Positions 8,410 through 17,670 of a DNA stretch of 64,000 nucleotides are shown here, one piece after another (within the stretch, counting starts at the first letter, position 1; each line of letters starts with the position of its first letter). The notes beneath the pieces were generated by a model. That model was not told the DNA's origin. It did not search any database and was given only the letters and a program-made list of their open reading frames with translations. Made by a program: the position numbers and the translations under genes. The DNA is from JABCZH01 sp963803775 (GTDB lineage: Bacteria; Acidobacteriota; Terriglobia; Terriglobales; Acidobacteriaceae), in contig CAWDNS010000002.1 of the NCBI GenBank assembly GCA_963803775.1, positions 1-64,000 on the forward strand, written 5' to 3'.

Positions 8410-9081
8410 CTACTGCCCGTACACTCCAACTGCGGGAAGCACTTGGTAGCTGGTGTGCCAACCTTGTCCGGTATCGTTGGCCCATGTGCCTTGCGTCTCT
8501 TTGAAGTTGTCATCCCAGACTCCATACGTGTCCGTGCCTTGTGGCATGGTTCGCAGAACGACCCAATACTGAATGCCGGCCTTCACCGGGATTCCAGTCA
8601 CGTATTCCCGAGTCTGAAGAACGCAGCAAGATCCAAACTCCGGCAGATCAGACAGCTTCCAGGCATGCAACATCGCGCCCGGAACACCGTTGTCATCCGC
8701 GTCCAACAACAATGCCATTTCGTTGCTGCCGCTCACGTAGGTTGCGCCCACGCGAATAGCCTGCACTAGATGATCTGCTTTGGGGGTGAATGCAATGCCC
8801 ACCCACTGAGGGAGAGGTTGACCAGCGTCCTTCCCAACAATGCCGACACCCGCGTTCGGATTGTAGGCTTGGTCGCCCTTGCCAAGGTTGCTGTAGATGA
8901 TGACAACTCCCGCTGGTAGCGGAGCATCGGGAACGAGGATTCGTGAAGGCGGTTTGAGAAAAAGCGTCCTGCTGCCGCCGTTGATGGTGACCACTGCGTC
9001 CTTGTTGGCCTGAGCAAAGACAACGATTGCAGCGAACATCACCAGACAAAACGGTAGGATGGACTTTGACAGCTTGTGCAT
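8410..9081 (-). CDS. Secreted protein, resembles choice-of-anchor R domain proteins
   Basis: This protein of 223 residues has a signal peptide (ILPFCLVMFAAIVVFAQ). The core reads VGIAFTPKADHLVQAIRVGA, MALLLDADDNGVPGAMLHAW and AGIQYWVVLRTMPQGTDTYG. This is the pattern of secreted proteins with an 'anchor-R' type beta-sandwich, in which a phrase on calculable extra atmosphere ('v..i.......n.v.l.L..d..G.Pg') recurs. The start at 9081 has gggggag 3-8 bases upstream. Function is unknown. It sits between two paralogous secreted genes (5451-6059 and 9272-9877) on the same strand, although the DUF3300 gene intervenes. Confidence 0.6.
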   Translation of the reverse strand: MHKLSKSILPFCLVMFAAIVVFAQANKDAVVTINGGSRTLFLKPPSRILVPDAPLPAGVVIIYSNLGKGDQAYNPNAGVGIVGKDAGQPLPQWVGIAFTPKADHLVQAIRVGATYVSGSNEMALLLDADDNGVPGAMLHAWKLSDLPEFGSCCVLQTREYVTGIPVKAGIQYWVVLRTMPQGTDTYGVWDDNFKETQGTWANDTGQGWHTSYQVLPAVGVYGQ

Positions 9082-9271
9082 CAACTCCCCCAAGACTTTA
9101 GTGTCGCCCATGGATTCGGGCTGTGGTGGCCTGAATCCCCGCGTCTTTAATCCGCAACATCTAGGCGATGCATTCTTTCAAGAAGCCGGCACCTCGTCAA
9201 CAGTTATACGGAGATCTGGCTAGAACACGATGCGGGTTGCTCGTGGGCTAGGAGCGGGGGATCGTGAAGCG

Positions 9272-9877
9272 CTAGTCGCAATCGGGAATCGACGAGATTG
9301 CATCCGACGAACTGCACTTACGTTTGTATGACGTTCGCCGGCGTGACAGGATCCAGATCCCATCGCCGTTTACCACGTAGATCAAGTTGCGTGCAGAGTC
9401 TTGCAAGATGCCAGTGACGTCATTAAAGGTTTGAACTGTCCACGGGTGTTCAGAATCGCTTACCTGGAGTACATGGATCGATTCAGGAACCAGGTTTCCA
9501 TCCTCATCTTCAGTCGCTCCGGAAGCTCTCACGGCCGCCGAAAGATCAGGAGTTTCCGTGATTACTAGCCCGGAGCCCATAATAGTTCGGGTCACCAGTG
9601 GCATACGACTGACCACCTTGGGCCGTTCCGGTTTGGTGACGTTGATAACGGTGAACCCTTGCTGGGAAGATCGCTGCAGGTAGAGGTAACGGGTTTTGCC
9701 TTCTTGCCGCAAGAACATCTGTGTTGCTCCGGCCCCAGACAGCGGCAAGTGAGCGACCACTTTTGCCGGCGTGTAAGGATTAAACTCGGCTGCAGTGGCG
9801 TTAGCACGCGTGGTCGAGAGAAGCATGCCCAGTACTAACAAAGCATACATAAACCGTCGCGTGTCACAAGGTTTCAT
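9272..9877 (-). CDS. Small secreted protein, paralogue of the gene at 5451-6059
   Basis: The protein of 201 residues has a signal peptide (YALLVLGMLLSTTRANA). It matches the protein at 5451-6059 along its whole length: VVAHLPLSGAGATQMFLRQEG, YLYLQRSSQQGFTVINVTKP, GSGLVITETPDLS and GILQDSARNLIYVVNGDGIW. It also shares the C-terminal cysteine pair (KCSSSD, IPDCD). The start at 9877 is supported by aggaga 5 bases upstream. An in-frame upstream ATG would add a polar stretch before the signal peptide. Function is unknown. The pair probably arose by duplication, with 3.2 kb of other genes between the copies. Confidence 0.7.
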   Translation of the reverse strand: MKPCDTRRFMYALLVLGMLLSTTRANATAAEFNPYTPAKVVAHLPLSGAGATQMFLRQEGKTRYLYLQRSSQQGFTVINVTKPERPKVVSRMPLVTRTIMGSGLVITETPDLSAAVRASGATEDEDGNLVPESIHVLQVSDSEHPWTVQTFNDVTGILQDSARNLIYVVNGDGIWILSRRRTSYKRKCSSSDAISSIPDCD

Positions 9878-10064
9878 TGCAGTCTCCTTGTGCGAAGCCT
9901 GGTCGCTGGTGAACACGGAAGAAAGCATACTGACCTCTAATACTGTAACCCTTGGAAACTCGAAAAGCTTCTGTGGATTGGATGCTTCAGGCAGGGTAAG
10001 AGGCTAGTAAACATTCTCTCAATTTCCGCTTCAGGTGTCGCGAACGAGAGCTCCCAATCCTCAC

Positions 10065-10481
10065 TCAGGCTGACGCGGCCGCAGCCTTAGGCTGGGAAGA
10101 AACCAGCCATTCTAAACTGGCGAAAGTAAGGTAGACGCTGGGTGCGTCCAGGTTGGCCATGGCGCTGCCGGTGGTTTCGCGCAAAGCAGCGATCATGGCT
10201 TCGCTGACGAAGCAGAAGCCCGTCTCGTCTACGGCGATGATGGTGCCGGAGAAAGCGCGGCTGAAGAGAGAAATCTTTACGATCACTGACTTCCCCGTCA
10301 ACGTGGTTTTGAAAGCAGATGGATTGGACGGCGGCAGAATTTTCTCCCTGCAAGTAGTTTGCGGCTGCTGCTGCGAATCAACAAGACCGTTGCAGACCTT
10401 ATTATTACCGGAGTAATCCGTCCTTACCTCGCATTTATGTTGTAAATAACTTTTTACATCCGCCAGACCTGCCGCTGACAA
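10065..10481 (-). CDS. Hypothetical cytoplasmic protein (start uncertain)
   Basis: The frame gives 138 residues from a TTG at 10481. The convincing part is the last 90 residues: TTLTGKSVIVKISLFSRAFSG, TIIAVDETGFCFVSEAMIAAL and VYLTFASLEWLVSS. This has the shape of a small barrel-like domain and no signal peptide. The N-terminal 45 residues are less protein-like, and no ribosome binding site is seen at the TTG. The true start may be inside the frame. I do not recognise a named family. Confidence 0.5.
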   Translation of the reverse strand: MSAAGLADVKSYLQHKCEVRTDYSGNNKVCNGLVDSQQQPQTTCREKILPPSNPSAFKTTLTGKSVIVKISLFSRAFSGTIIAVDETGFCFVSEAMIAALRETTGSAMANLDAPSVYLTFASLEWLVSSQPKAAAASA

Positions 10482-10795
10482 TCCTTTTGCTCAAGGAAGC
10501 TACGCTCCGAACATAGCGAATTGCAGTGAGGACGCGGGCCAGAAACACGGAACCATCGGGGCTGAAGTGTCGGAAGCCGATCCCGAGTGATTCGCGAAAG
10601 GATTGGGGCAGGGACGCGAATGCGTTCCCCCACCCCGCCTGTAAGCCGAGATCGCAGCTGTTCGTTTCCGAACAAACGGTTCCATTGGCGCACAGTGCCT
10701 ATGTAGCCGCATCTGCGATTAGCGGCCTTACCCTACTGAAATCAGCAGTTGTAGCCACTGGAGCCTTTGGCCCGCAGGTTGCAATTCTGTCCGGT
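10482..10795 (+). other. Intergenic region upstream of the receiver-PP2C gene
   Basis: The plus-strand frame of the phosphatase gene stays open for 90 codons through this stretch from an ATG at 10526. Its translation (many Arg, Pro and Ser, no domain) does not look like protein. I see no promoter of good match and no structural RNA here. Confidence 0.4.
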
Positions 10796-11965
10796 ATGGA
10801 AACCCTGGCAACAACTCAACTCTTTGGAACCGTAGACACCACAGCAGCACGTGTGTTGATTGCTGATGATTATCCGTATGTTCTGGACGCATTGCAATTG
10901 TTGCTCAAAGGGCACGGTTACCAGACGGAAGTCGCCACGCATCCAGCTCTAGTGCTACAGGCTCTGGAAACGAACCAGTTCGACGCGGTGCTGTTGGACC
11001 TGAATTACACGCGCGACACCACCGCCGGCGGCGAAGGATTGGAACTGGTTTCTCAGATTAGGGCTCGGGATGAAAGCTTACCTGTCGTGGTGATGACGGC
11101 GTGGAGCAGCGTTGATCTGGCGGTCGAGGCGATGCGGCGAGGTGCATCTGACTTTGTGCAGAAACCCTGGCAGAACAGCCAGCTGCTCGACAAACTTCAA
11201 GCTCAGGTTGAACGTGTGCGGGGGCTGCGGCAGGCGGGGCGGAGTCGGGAAAATGAGTTGCAGGAAGCCCGCGAGATCCAAAGCAATCTGCTGCCGAAGA
11301 AGCTGCCACAGGTATCGGACTACGAAGTTGCGGGTATGACCCAGCCAGTTCGTTTCGTGGGCGGAGATTATTACAACGTGGTCCGCATCAGTGATCACCA
11401 AACGGTATTGTGCATTGCCGACGTTGCCGGAAAGGGCATGCCAGCGGCGCTATTGATGTCGAGCTTGCAGGCTGCACTGAAGCCGCTGATGTGGCAAAAG
11501 CTGGCGCCGCGCGAGTTGTGCCGACGGCTAAACCGCATTCTTTGTGATTTGACCCCGGTGAACAAGTTCATCTCGTTTTTCTACGCAGTGCTGGATGACA
11601 AAACGAATTCCCTGACCTACTGCAACGCCGGTCACAATCCTCCGCTGCTGGTGCACGCCGACGGAAAGGCAACCGAGTTGAATGCGGCAGGAGCGGTGTT
11701 GGGACAATTTCCCGACTGGGTTTATGAGCAGAGCGATGTGCAGTTGAATCGCGGCGACCAGTTGGTGATGTTCACCGATGGTCTGGTAGAAGCCTGTGAT
11801 CAGGATGAAGAACCGTTCGGCGAAGCCAATGTGGTCAAAGTCGCGACGCAAGATTGCAACGCCAGTGCAACCGAAGTCATGAATACATTGATGCAAGCGG
11901 CGTCGCAGCACTGCGGCGGACGCTTTCAGGACGATGCTAGCCTGGTGGTACTGCGGGCGCTGTGA
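10796..11965 (+). CDS. Response regulator with PP2C-type serine phosphatase output (RsbU-like)
   Basis: The protein has 389 residues from the ATG at 10796. The N-terminal receiver (about residues 18-135) keeps the acidic pair (IADDYPYVLDAL), the phospho-acceptor Asp (AVLLDLNYTRD), the Thr (VVVMTAW) and the Lys-Pro pair (DFVQKPW). A coiled linker (RSRENELQEAREIQSNLLP) leads to a SpoIIE/RsbU-type PP2C domain: FVGGDYYNV, CIADVAGKGMPAALLMS, TYCNAGHNPPLL and MFTDGLVEA with the metal-binding Asp residues. Such proteins dephosphorylate anti-anti-sigma (STAS) proteins after a two-component signal. A STAS gene lies at 19060-19413, but the link is only a guess. The chosen start begins just before the receiver domain. 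Confidence 0.9.
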   Translation: METLATTQLFGTVDTTAARVLIADDYPYVLDALQLLLKGHGYQTEVATHPALVLQALETNQFDAVLLDLNYTRDTTAGGEGLELVSQIRARDESLPVVVMTAWSSVDLAVEAMRRGASDFVQKPWQNSQLLDKLQAQVERVRGLRQAGRSRENELQEAREIQSNLLPKKLPQVSDYEVAGMTQPVRFVGGDYYNVVRISDHQTVLCIADVAGKGMPAALLMSSLQAALKPLMWQKLAPRELCRRLNRILCDLTPVNKFISFFYAVLDDKTNSLTYCNAGHNPPLLVHADGKATELNAAGAVLGQFPDWVYEQSDVQLNRGDQLVMFTDGLVEACDQDEEPFGEANVVKVATQDCNASATEVMNTLMQAASQHCGGRFQDDASLVVLRAL

Positions 11966-12055
11966 TTACGAGCCGCTGAACTGGCTCAAGAAGTAGGCCG
12001 CATAGCCCGTCAGTGGCGTTGACACGGGCCTGCTGAGCCGTTATTCTTCCACCAC

Positions 12056-12349
12056 ATGAAGGGTTGGGGCATATCTCGGTGGCAGGTATTGCTGCTAGCC
12101 AGTGTGCTCGTAGCCATCCTTCTGATCGTGCTAATTCCTGACGAGTGGGACCTCCCGGATACTGCCTTTCAAGGTGGTACTGCTCCGCTTGTGATTCACG
12201 CGCGAACCACTTCTGGACCTGCGTTGTTGTCGATCAGTGTTCCAGTCAGAGTCTCGATTTCCCCGGAACTCCGACAATCTGGCGGGGATTCCTCACTGTT
12301 TTCTGCACAATCGCCTTCTCTCTCGGTATTGATTTTGCTTCGTTGCTGA
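12056..12349 (+). CDS. Small membrane-anchored hypothetical protein
   Basis: The protein of 97 residues has one N-terminal transmembrane segment (WQVLLLASVLVAILLIVLIP), followed by DEWDLPDTAFQGGTAPLVIHARTTSGPALLS. The phrase 'DLPDTAF..GTAP..' recalls small proteins that recur in Acidobacteria genomes with no known function. I cannot confirm this by search. The start has no strong ribosome binding site. Two hairpins follow at 12372-12451. Confidence 0.5.
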   Translation: MKGWGISRWQVLLLASVLVAILLIVLIPDEWDLPDTAFQGGTAPLVIHARTTSGPALLSISVPVRVSISPELRQSGGDSSLFSAQSPSLSVLILLRC

Positions 12350-12418
12350 CGCTTCGCCGCGCCATGCCACAAGCTTGCTCCCATTTTTTTGGGGCAAGAA
12401 GGGGCAGTGCGGCTACAA

Positions 12419-12451
12419 GCAGGCGGTCTGAGGGGAACGCCCTGCGTTTTT
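12419..12451 (+). terminator. Possible intrinsic terminator
   Basis: The arms gcaggcg (12419-12425) and cgccctgc (12438-12445) pair with one bulge and are followed by gttttt. A second imperfect hairpin (cttgctccc / ggggcaag) lies just upstream at about 12372-12398. They could end transcription of the gene at 12056-12349. Confidence 0.45.
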
Positions 12452-12557
12452 GTCGCGCTGCCCATTTTTCAACTCAATTCCAATAGGAACCAGAAATGAT
12501 TTGGGGCACAAACAAGGCTGCGGTTTGGAATCGGCTGAACTGAACAGCCGAAGGGCG

Positions 12558-12587
12558 GTTCCCGGAGCGCTCGGGTCCCGGGAACCT
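12558..12587. other. Hairpin upstream of chdC
   Basis: The arms ggttcccg and cgggaacc are perfectly complementary over 8 bp and enclose about 14 bases. This lies about 50-80 bases before the chdC start, next to a TACAAT box at 12612-12617 that could be its -10 element. A role in chdC control is not shown by the sequence. Confidence 0.35.
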
Positions 12588-12637
12588 GCTCTTTCTCAAC
12601 ACCGTCGCGGTTACAATAGGGCGCAGGTACTTCGCCC

Positions 12638-13516
12638 ATGTCCTCTTCTCGCACGATTGGCCGGCAAGCAGTTTCGATTGAGATCCCACCCGTTCCGTTG
12701 ACCATCGAAGGCTATAGCGTGCTGCATCAGATGATGCGGTTTCGCTGGCCGGCGTGGCGTCCATTACGTTCCGCCCTGAAGAAAGAGATCATCCGCGAAG
12801 CCAGCGCTGCGCTGGCGAAGATGGAGCAGAATGCCTCTGGACAATCGGCGCTCTATTCGTTGTTGGGCCACAAGGGCGATTTAATGTTCGTCCATTTCCG
12901 TGAGTCGTTTGCGGACTTGAACCAAGCTGAACTCCAGATCGCACAATTAAAGCTGAGCGATTATCTGGAGCCGATGACCTCGTATTTGTCAGTGATTGAG
13001 CTGGGGCTGTATGAATCCACAGTCAAGACCTACAATGAACTGACAGAACAGGGTGTGGAACCGCACTCGGAAGAATGGAAGCGAGCCATCAACGACACCC
13101 TGGCGCGGCAACGGGAGGCGATGCGGTCACGGTTATTCCCTCAGATCCCGCATAATCGTTACGTTTCTTTTTACCCCATGGATCGCAGGCGGGGAGAAGA
13201 TCAGAACTGGTACCGGCTGCCGATCGAAGAGCGTGCACGACAAATGAATCTGCATGGCTTGGTAGGCCGGCGTTACGCAGGTGAGGTGAAACAAATCATT
13301 ACCGGATCGATTGGCTTCGATGACTGGGAGTGGGGTGTGGATTTATTTGCCGATGATCCACTGGTTTTCAAAAGGCTGATCTACGAGATGCGCTTTGACG
13401 AAGTGAGCGCAGTGTACGCTTTGTTTGGCCATTTCTATGTTGGACTGCGCTGTTCGTCGGGCGAACTGGGAGAATTGCTGCGCGGACACACGCCCAAGGG
13501 CGGTCCCGAGAAGTAA
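12638..13516 (+). CDS. chdC: Coproheme decarboxylase (HemQ/ChdC), chlorite dismutase family
   Basis: ChdC oxidatively removes two propionate carboxyls from coproheme III to give heme b, the last step of the coproporphyrin-dependent pathway. The 292-residue protein carries the family signature: RYVSFYPMDRRRGEDQNWY (with the radical-forming Tyr in YPM), HGLVGRRYAGEVKQII (with the proximal His) and GFDDWEWGVDLFADDP. The C-terminal YEMRFDEVSAVYALFGHFYVG also fits. Length is slightly above the usual 250 because of an N-terminal extension of about 25 residues. No other heme gene is adjacent. The downstream gene begins 83 bp later. Confidence 0.93.
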   Translation: MSSSRTIGRQAVSIEIPPVPLTIEGYSVLHQMMRFRWPAWRPLRSALKKEIIREASAALAKMEQNASGQSALYSLLGHKGDLMFVHFRESFADLNQAELQIAQLKLSDYLEPMTSYLSVIELGLYESTVKTYNELTEQGVEPHSEEWKRAINDTLARQREAMRSRLFPQIPHNRYVSFYPMDRRRGEDQNWYRLPIEERARQMNLHGLVGRRYAGEVKQIITGSIGFDDWEWGVDLFADDPLVFKRLIYEMRFDEVSAVYALFGHFYVGLRCSSGELGELLRGHTPKGGPEK

Positions 13517-13526
13517 GGTTCGGAAA

Positions 13527-13570
13527 AGTCCTAACCACAGGGGACACAGAGAACCACAGAGAAAAGCATC
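13527..13570. repeat. Dispersed CACAGAGG-type repeat
   Basis: The stretch holds accacaggggacacagag and accacagagaaaag between chdC and the AhpD-like gene. The same motif family occurs at 39488-39555, at the end of lysS, and near 44465. It looks like a short dispersed repeat of this genome. Confidence 0.5.
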
Positions 13571-13599
13571 CTTCGTTACGCATTCCCAGGAGAACGTAC

Positions 13600-14001
13600 A
13601 TGGCGACACTTGGACTCATCGAATACAAGAATGCCAGCCCGGAGGTACGTGCGGTTTATGACGACATCATGGCCACCCGCAAGACCGACTGGATCAATAA
13701 TTTCTGGAAGGCATTGGCGCATGACCCCGTAACCCTCAAGCGGACCTGGGAAGACATCAAGCAGATTATGGGGCCGGGAGCGCTTGATCCGCTCACCAAA
13801 GAAATGATTTATGTGGCAGTGAGCGTCAGTAATCAGTGTGACTACTGCATCGCTTCGCATACCGTCTCGGCGCAAAAGAAAGGCATGACGGACGCCATGT
13901 TCAAGGAATTGATGGCGGTGGTTGGTATGGCGAATGAGACCAACCGGCTGTCCGCGGGGTATCAAGTGGAGATTGATGAGCAGTTTAAGGCCGGTCGTTA
14001 G
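13600..14001 (+). CDS. Carboxymuconolactone decarboxylase-family protein (AhpD-like)
   Basis: This protein of 133 residues belongs to the CMD/AhpD family of small helical peroxidase-type proteins. The key motif is seen at SNQCDYCIASHTVSAQKKG: a CxxC pair followed by His, the redox and proton-relay residues of AhpD-type members. The upstream ribosome binding site aggaga sits 6 bases before the ATG. Substrate is unknown. Its last 24 or so codons are duplicated as a decayed copy at 17671-17757, which shows that it was once directly next to the alkyltransferase-like gene. Confidence 0.85.
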   Translation: MATLGLIEYKNASPEVRAVYDDIMATRKTDWINNFWKALAHDPVTLKRTWEDIKQIMGPGALDPLTKEMIYVAVSVSNQCDYCIASHTVSAQKKGMTDAMFKELMAVVGMANETNRLSAGYQVEIDEQFKAGR

Positions 14002-14010
14002 TTCTTCGTC
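13923..14010 (+). repeat. Left copy of an 88-bp direct repeat flanking a 3.7-kb insert
   Basis: This copy covers the 3' end of the AhpD-like gene and its stop. It matches 17671-17757 with about ten substitutions and one missing base. It also carries ttagttcttcgtcg, which matches the stop-codon end of the alkyltransferase-like gene. Confidence 0.75.
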
Positions 14011-14082
14011 GTTTGCTGTCGGAACGGCTGGCTCTACCCAGGCATAACAGTCTGTGGGAGTCGCCATCGCCGCCGGTACCGT

Positions 14083-15402
14083 CTATCGGCTGATGCGGTA
14101 GACCACGCCGCAGCCGGGTGGGAAGCTGCCGGTTGAGCAGTTCGGATCGCCTCCTGCAACGGTCGTCCCGTAGACGTTTCCGTTTTCGTCAAGAAGCAAA
14201 GGAGCCCAGGGATACGCGCCGTCGGTACCGCCGACGAAACTGTGCAGGATAGTCTCAGCCCAGCCTTGCGAACGATCCAGCATGAAAACCACCCCGCAAC
14301 CCTCCATGCAATTTCCCGACGTGCTGCCGAGAGTCGTGCCATAGATGTTGCCGTCCTTGCCTAAGATCACCCCGGCGTGAGGGAACCATCCGTCGGAGCC
14401 ATTGAAACTGGAAAGCGTGGTGTAGGTCCAGACTCCTTGGCTCTGGCTTAATTCATAGACGCCGCCGTACCCGTAATCCCCGGCAAATTCGGTCGCTCCG
14501 TACAGGTTTCCGGCGTGATCCAGAACGACGCCGCCGGCAGGTTCACCATCGTTGGGCGCGCCGCCATATTCATAGGGAATGTTCTCGATCCAGCTGCCAT
14601 TCGTGTTCACCAACTGAAAGATCAAACCGTTTCCAAGACCGCCCCACATGGTGGTGCCGTACAAATTGCCGGCAGAGTCGAACGCCAAAGCGGCAAATGG
14701 GTCGGCTCCGTCCGGTCCATGGAAGGTGTAGAGAACCTGCTCCGCCCAGCCCCTTGAGGTTCGTTTCAGCTCGAAGACGACCCCACAGCCTGAGCCGTAG
14801 TAGTAGCAGGAAAGGTCGCCGCCGTAAGCTGTAGTACCATACAGGTTCCCCGTCGCGTCGAAAATCACACCCGCTGCCGGCAGGTTTCCATCGCTGCCTC
14901 CCTTAAAGGTATACAGAATTGTCTTTGTCCACCCGGCGCCTGACTTCTTTAGCTCGAATACGGTGCCGCAGCCCCAGACGACACAGTTTCCGCCTTCATA
15001 CCCCCCGTAGGATGTAGTTCCGTATAGGTTACCCTCCCCGTCGGAAACTAGACTTGCAATGGGCCACGCGCCGTCGGTACCCCCGTGAAAACGCGAGAGC
15101 ACTTTGTACGCCGCAGCCGCGTTTGCGGAGCCGAGAGGGCTAAGTTCGAACACTACACCACACGCGCCTGTCCCGAAAAAGCAAGCGTCGCATCGGCTGT
15201 TTCCGAGGCAGACTTCGGTGCCGCCCTGTTGCGTTGTGCCGAACAGGTTACCCGCCTTGTCCGCAATAACGGGAGCCTGCGGGGCTGAGCCCTCCTCGCC
15301 ACTAAACACGTGAAGGAGCGACTCGGTTTGAGGCCAGCAGAGGGTGGAGCAGGCCAAAATGCACAGAGCCAATCGCCAGCAGCATAGGTTATTACGGTTC
15401 AT
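14083..15402 (-). CDS. GloVer-repeat secreted protein (choice-of-anchor tandem repeat)
   Basis: The protein has 439 residues with a signal peptide (LALCILACSTLCWPQ). At least seven repeats of about 60 residues carry the GloVer core, for example AGNLFGTTQQGG, GEGNLYGTTSYGG, ATGNLYGTTAYGG, SAGNLYGTTMWGG and ENGNVYGTTVAGG, each followed by GVVFEL-type strands. This repeat family is typical of secreted proteins in Acidobacteria and probably forms a beta-propeller. Partner and substrate are unknown. The start at 15402 has ggagg 5-6 bases upstream, better than the upstream in-frame ATG. It lies inside the 3.7-kb block bounded by direct repeats. Confidence 0.85.
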   Translation of the reverse strand: MNRNNLCCWRLALCILACSTLCWPQTESLLHVFSGEEGSAPQAPVIADKAGNLFGTTQQGGTEVCLGNSRCDACFFGTGACGVVFELSPLGSANAAAAYKVLSRFHGGTDGAWPIASLVSDGEGNLYGTTSYGGYEGGNCVVWGCGTVFELKKSGAGWTKTILYTFKGGSDGNLPAAGVIFDATGNLYGTTAYGGDLSCYYYGSGCGVVFELKRTSRGWAEQVLYTFHGPDGADPFAALAFDSAGNLYGTTMWGGLGNGLIFQLVNTNGSWIENIPYEYGGAPNDGEPAGGVVLDHAGNLYGATEFAGDYGYGGVYELSQSQGVWTYTTLSSFNGSDGWFPHAGVILGKDGNIYGTTLGSTSGNCMEGCGVVFMLDRSQGWAETILHSFVGGTDGAYPWAPLLLDENGNVYGTTVAGGDPNCSTGSFPPGCGVVYRISR

Positions 15403-15503
15403 TAAAACCTCCGGAGCTTCGATGCTCCTCGGAGCAGCCCCGATGCATCGGCGCACCTTCGTTGGACCGGCGAGTTCCCCATTCCTCGTCCACGTTTACT
15501 TCC

Positions 15504-17523
15504 TCACGGCATGTAGCTGACCGAATTCGAGGACATATTGTTCGTTACACCCGGCACGCCTACAGCCTGCACGTACAAGGTGTACGTCGTGTCCGTCTCC
15601 CACGTGAAATTGGCGAGGTTGATAGTGCAGCCAGTCACGTTAGGGGCCGAGAATCGGCAGCCCGCCGCCGAGCCAGTGACTGTAGCTATTAAATAGTAGT
15701 TTTGGTCGTCGGTGGTGTAGTACAGAGCATAGTGATCGACAGTGCTCGGGGTCCCATACGTCGAGTCGGTGAAGTTGTAGCTCCAAGCCAGCGTTTGGCC
15801 ACCCGGTTCGAGTGTTATCGCGAACGATGAGTCCTCCACGCAGTTGCTGATTCCGGTCTCAGTCTCGGTGCCTTCCTCATAGTCGTCCCAAGTTTCGACC
15901 AGCATATAATTGAGTGGGTTGTTTGGGCCGTAGTAGGCTCCGCTGCCCCCGTAGGATGAGCCATTCCAAGTCATCTCCTCCCAACTGTAGAACCAGCTCT
16001 GTCCACACTCTTGGCTGATGATGCGGTCGGTCCACCAGCTGGCCATGTAATCGTCGAACCCTTTGTATGCAGCGCCCACGATCATTGCAGGTTTTCCGTT
16101 CGCCCCCGTTTGGTTCAGCGAATTTTGATAGAAGCTGTCGCCTGCTTGCTTGCCTTCGCCCGAAACACCATCGTCGTACAGCTGAAGTGCTGTCGTGACC
16201 TCGCTCGGACTTCCGAATATGTGCGGCTTGATCCACTCATAGCATCCGTCTGAATACTGGTGCACCGCCGGACAACCGCTTTTGTAGGCAAAGATGCGGT
16301 AGTAGTTATTTGTGCCCAACGGGGATTGTTGGGCGTTAAGCCAGGTCTGAATCGCGCTGTAGACCTGATTAAAACAGTCGCTCTGGCTCGTGCAATACTC
16401 CGGCTGGCCGTTGCTCTCGCCGTAGACACACTGGTTTGGGGGGCTGTTGGTTGCATTGGAAGAAATCGTCGACCTCGTCCTGAAAGAATGCGATTACCGG
16501 TAATCCGCCAACGTTCATGTAGTTCGATTGCGTAAAGTAGGGGACGTTATTGTTGTAGCCCTGGCCGCTCTCATTGAGGCCAGTAAGGGCGTAGTGCAAG
16601 TCGGCGATCATGCTGTTGGCGGCGCACCACGGCTCATTTAGTTCGGCGTCCTCGCACCTAGCCCCATGCCAGGCTCCTTGATCCAGCATGAGGTAGAAGG
16701 TCAAACTCGCACCAGACCGATAGGTGCCCAGGTTTTGCATAGCTGTGAGCATCTCCTGGTAGCTCGTATCCGCAAGCTGAAACTTCTGCGAGCAGGAGTT
16801 AGAGTATTGACTTATGTCAAAATTATCCGTGTCGCCGGATGGTGGGCAGTCGTTCGGGCCTCCGTACCAGTCCATGGCAACTGTGTCTCCGCCCCTGTCC
16901 CAGATGTCGACCGCCCTCTCGTTCATCGTGTCCTGATTCCACACCGTGTAGAGCACGTCGTCATGACTGAAATACTGGTCTATGCTCTGCTGTGGAGCAG
17001 AGGGTTCCTGATCAGCTGGCACATAGCTGCCCTCGTTTCCACAATTAAAACCATAATTAGGGTCGCAGAACCAGTTCTGTAGCTCAACGATCACCGTCGT
17101 TGCGAGTGTGCCGACCCCGTTGCCGTAAATAAGGCTGTGCATGTCGGTCCGCGCTGGGTCAAAGGGGGTTACGGTCGGTCCGCGCCCCTTCGAAATGTTC
17201 CACAGGTTATTCCACTGCATGGTTTGGCTGTCGTACTGTCCGGCAGGGCTGGGGTCGTGGAATAGTGTAATCACGGGTGCCAACATTTGTGTACCCGATA
17301 CCCACTGATCGTCCTCCCAGCCTGAGAGGCCGGAGCCATCCCCGGGAAATGTTCCTCCACAATAGTTCGCGCCGAGTGGAGCGTATGAACTCGAACTGCA
17401 CGCGGCCGTGTTGTTCTGAGTGAGTTGATCGAATGTGTAGCTTGGAGTTTGAGAATGGCCCAACTGAGCGAGCACACATAGACACACTACGAGCGTGACG
17501 AAGTTTTCGATCTTCCGGAGCAT
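15504..17523 (-). CDS. Secreted glycoside hydrolase-like protein (GH71/GH99-like), frameshifted
   Basis: The start at 17523 has ggagg upstream and a signal peptide (FVTLVVCLCVLAQLGHSQ). The first frame reads to FFQCNQQPPKP near 16440 and then meets a stop. The next frame continues NQCVYGESNGQPEYCTSQSD and runs on to 15504. The break falls in a run of six G at 16438-16443. Five G would restore one frame of about 670 residues. The body (TLFHDPSPAGQYD, LPVIAFFQDEVDDFF, ASWWTDRII, YMLVETWDDYEEGTE) resembles alpha-glucanase-type TIM barrels of GH71/GH99, ending in a fibronectin III-like domain (WSYNFTDS to YTLYVQAVG). Enzyme class is a tentative reading. Confidence 0.6.
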
Positions 17524-17670
17524 GGCGCGTTCCTCCGACTGAATTTTTGAAAGGGGCCCGACTGCTGGAAACCGAACTACGCGCGAAACAATAACAAATC
17601 CGATTCGCAACGCAATCGGGTAGTTACTGTATGTTGGCCTAGGGCAAACTCCGTAGGATCGCGCCAGTCG

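Noticed and set aside
12145..12486. Second plus-strand frame overlapping the small membrane protein
   Set aside because: It is Cys/Arg-rich, has no start site, and covers the terminator hairpins.
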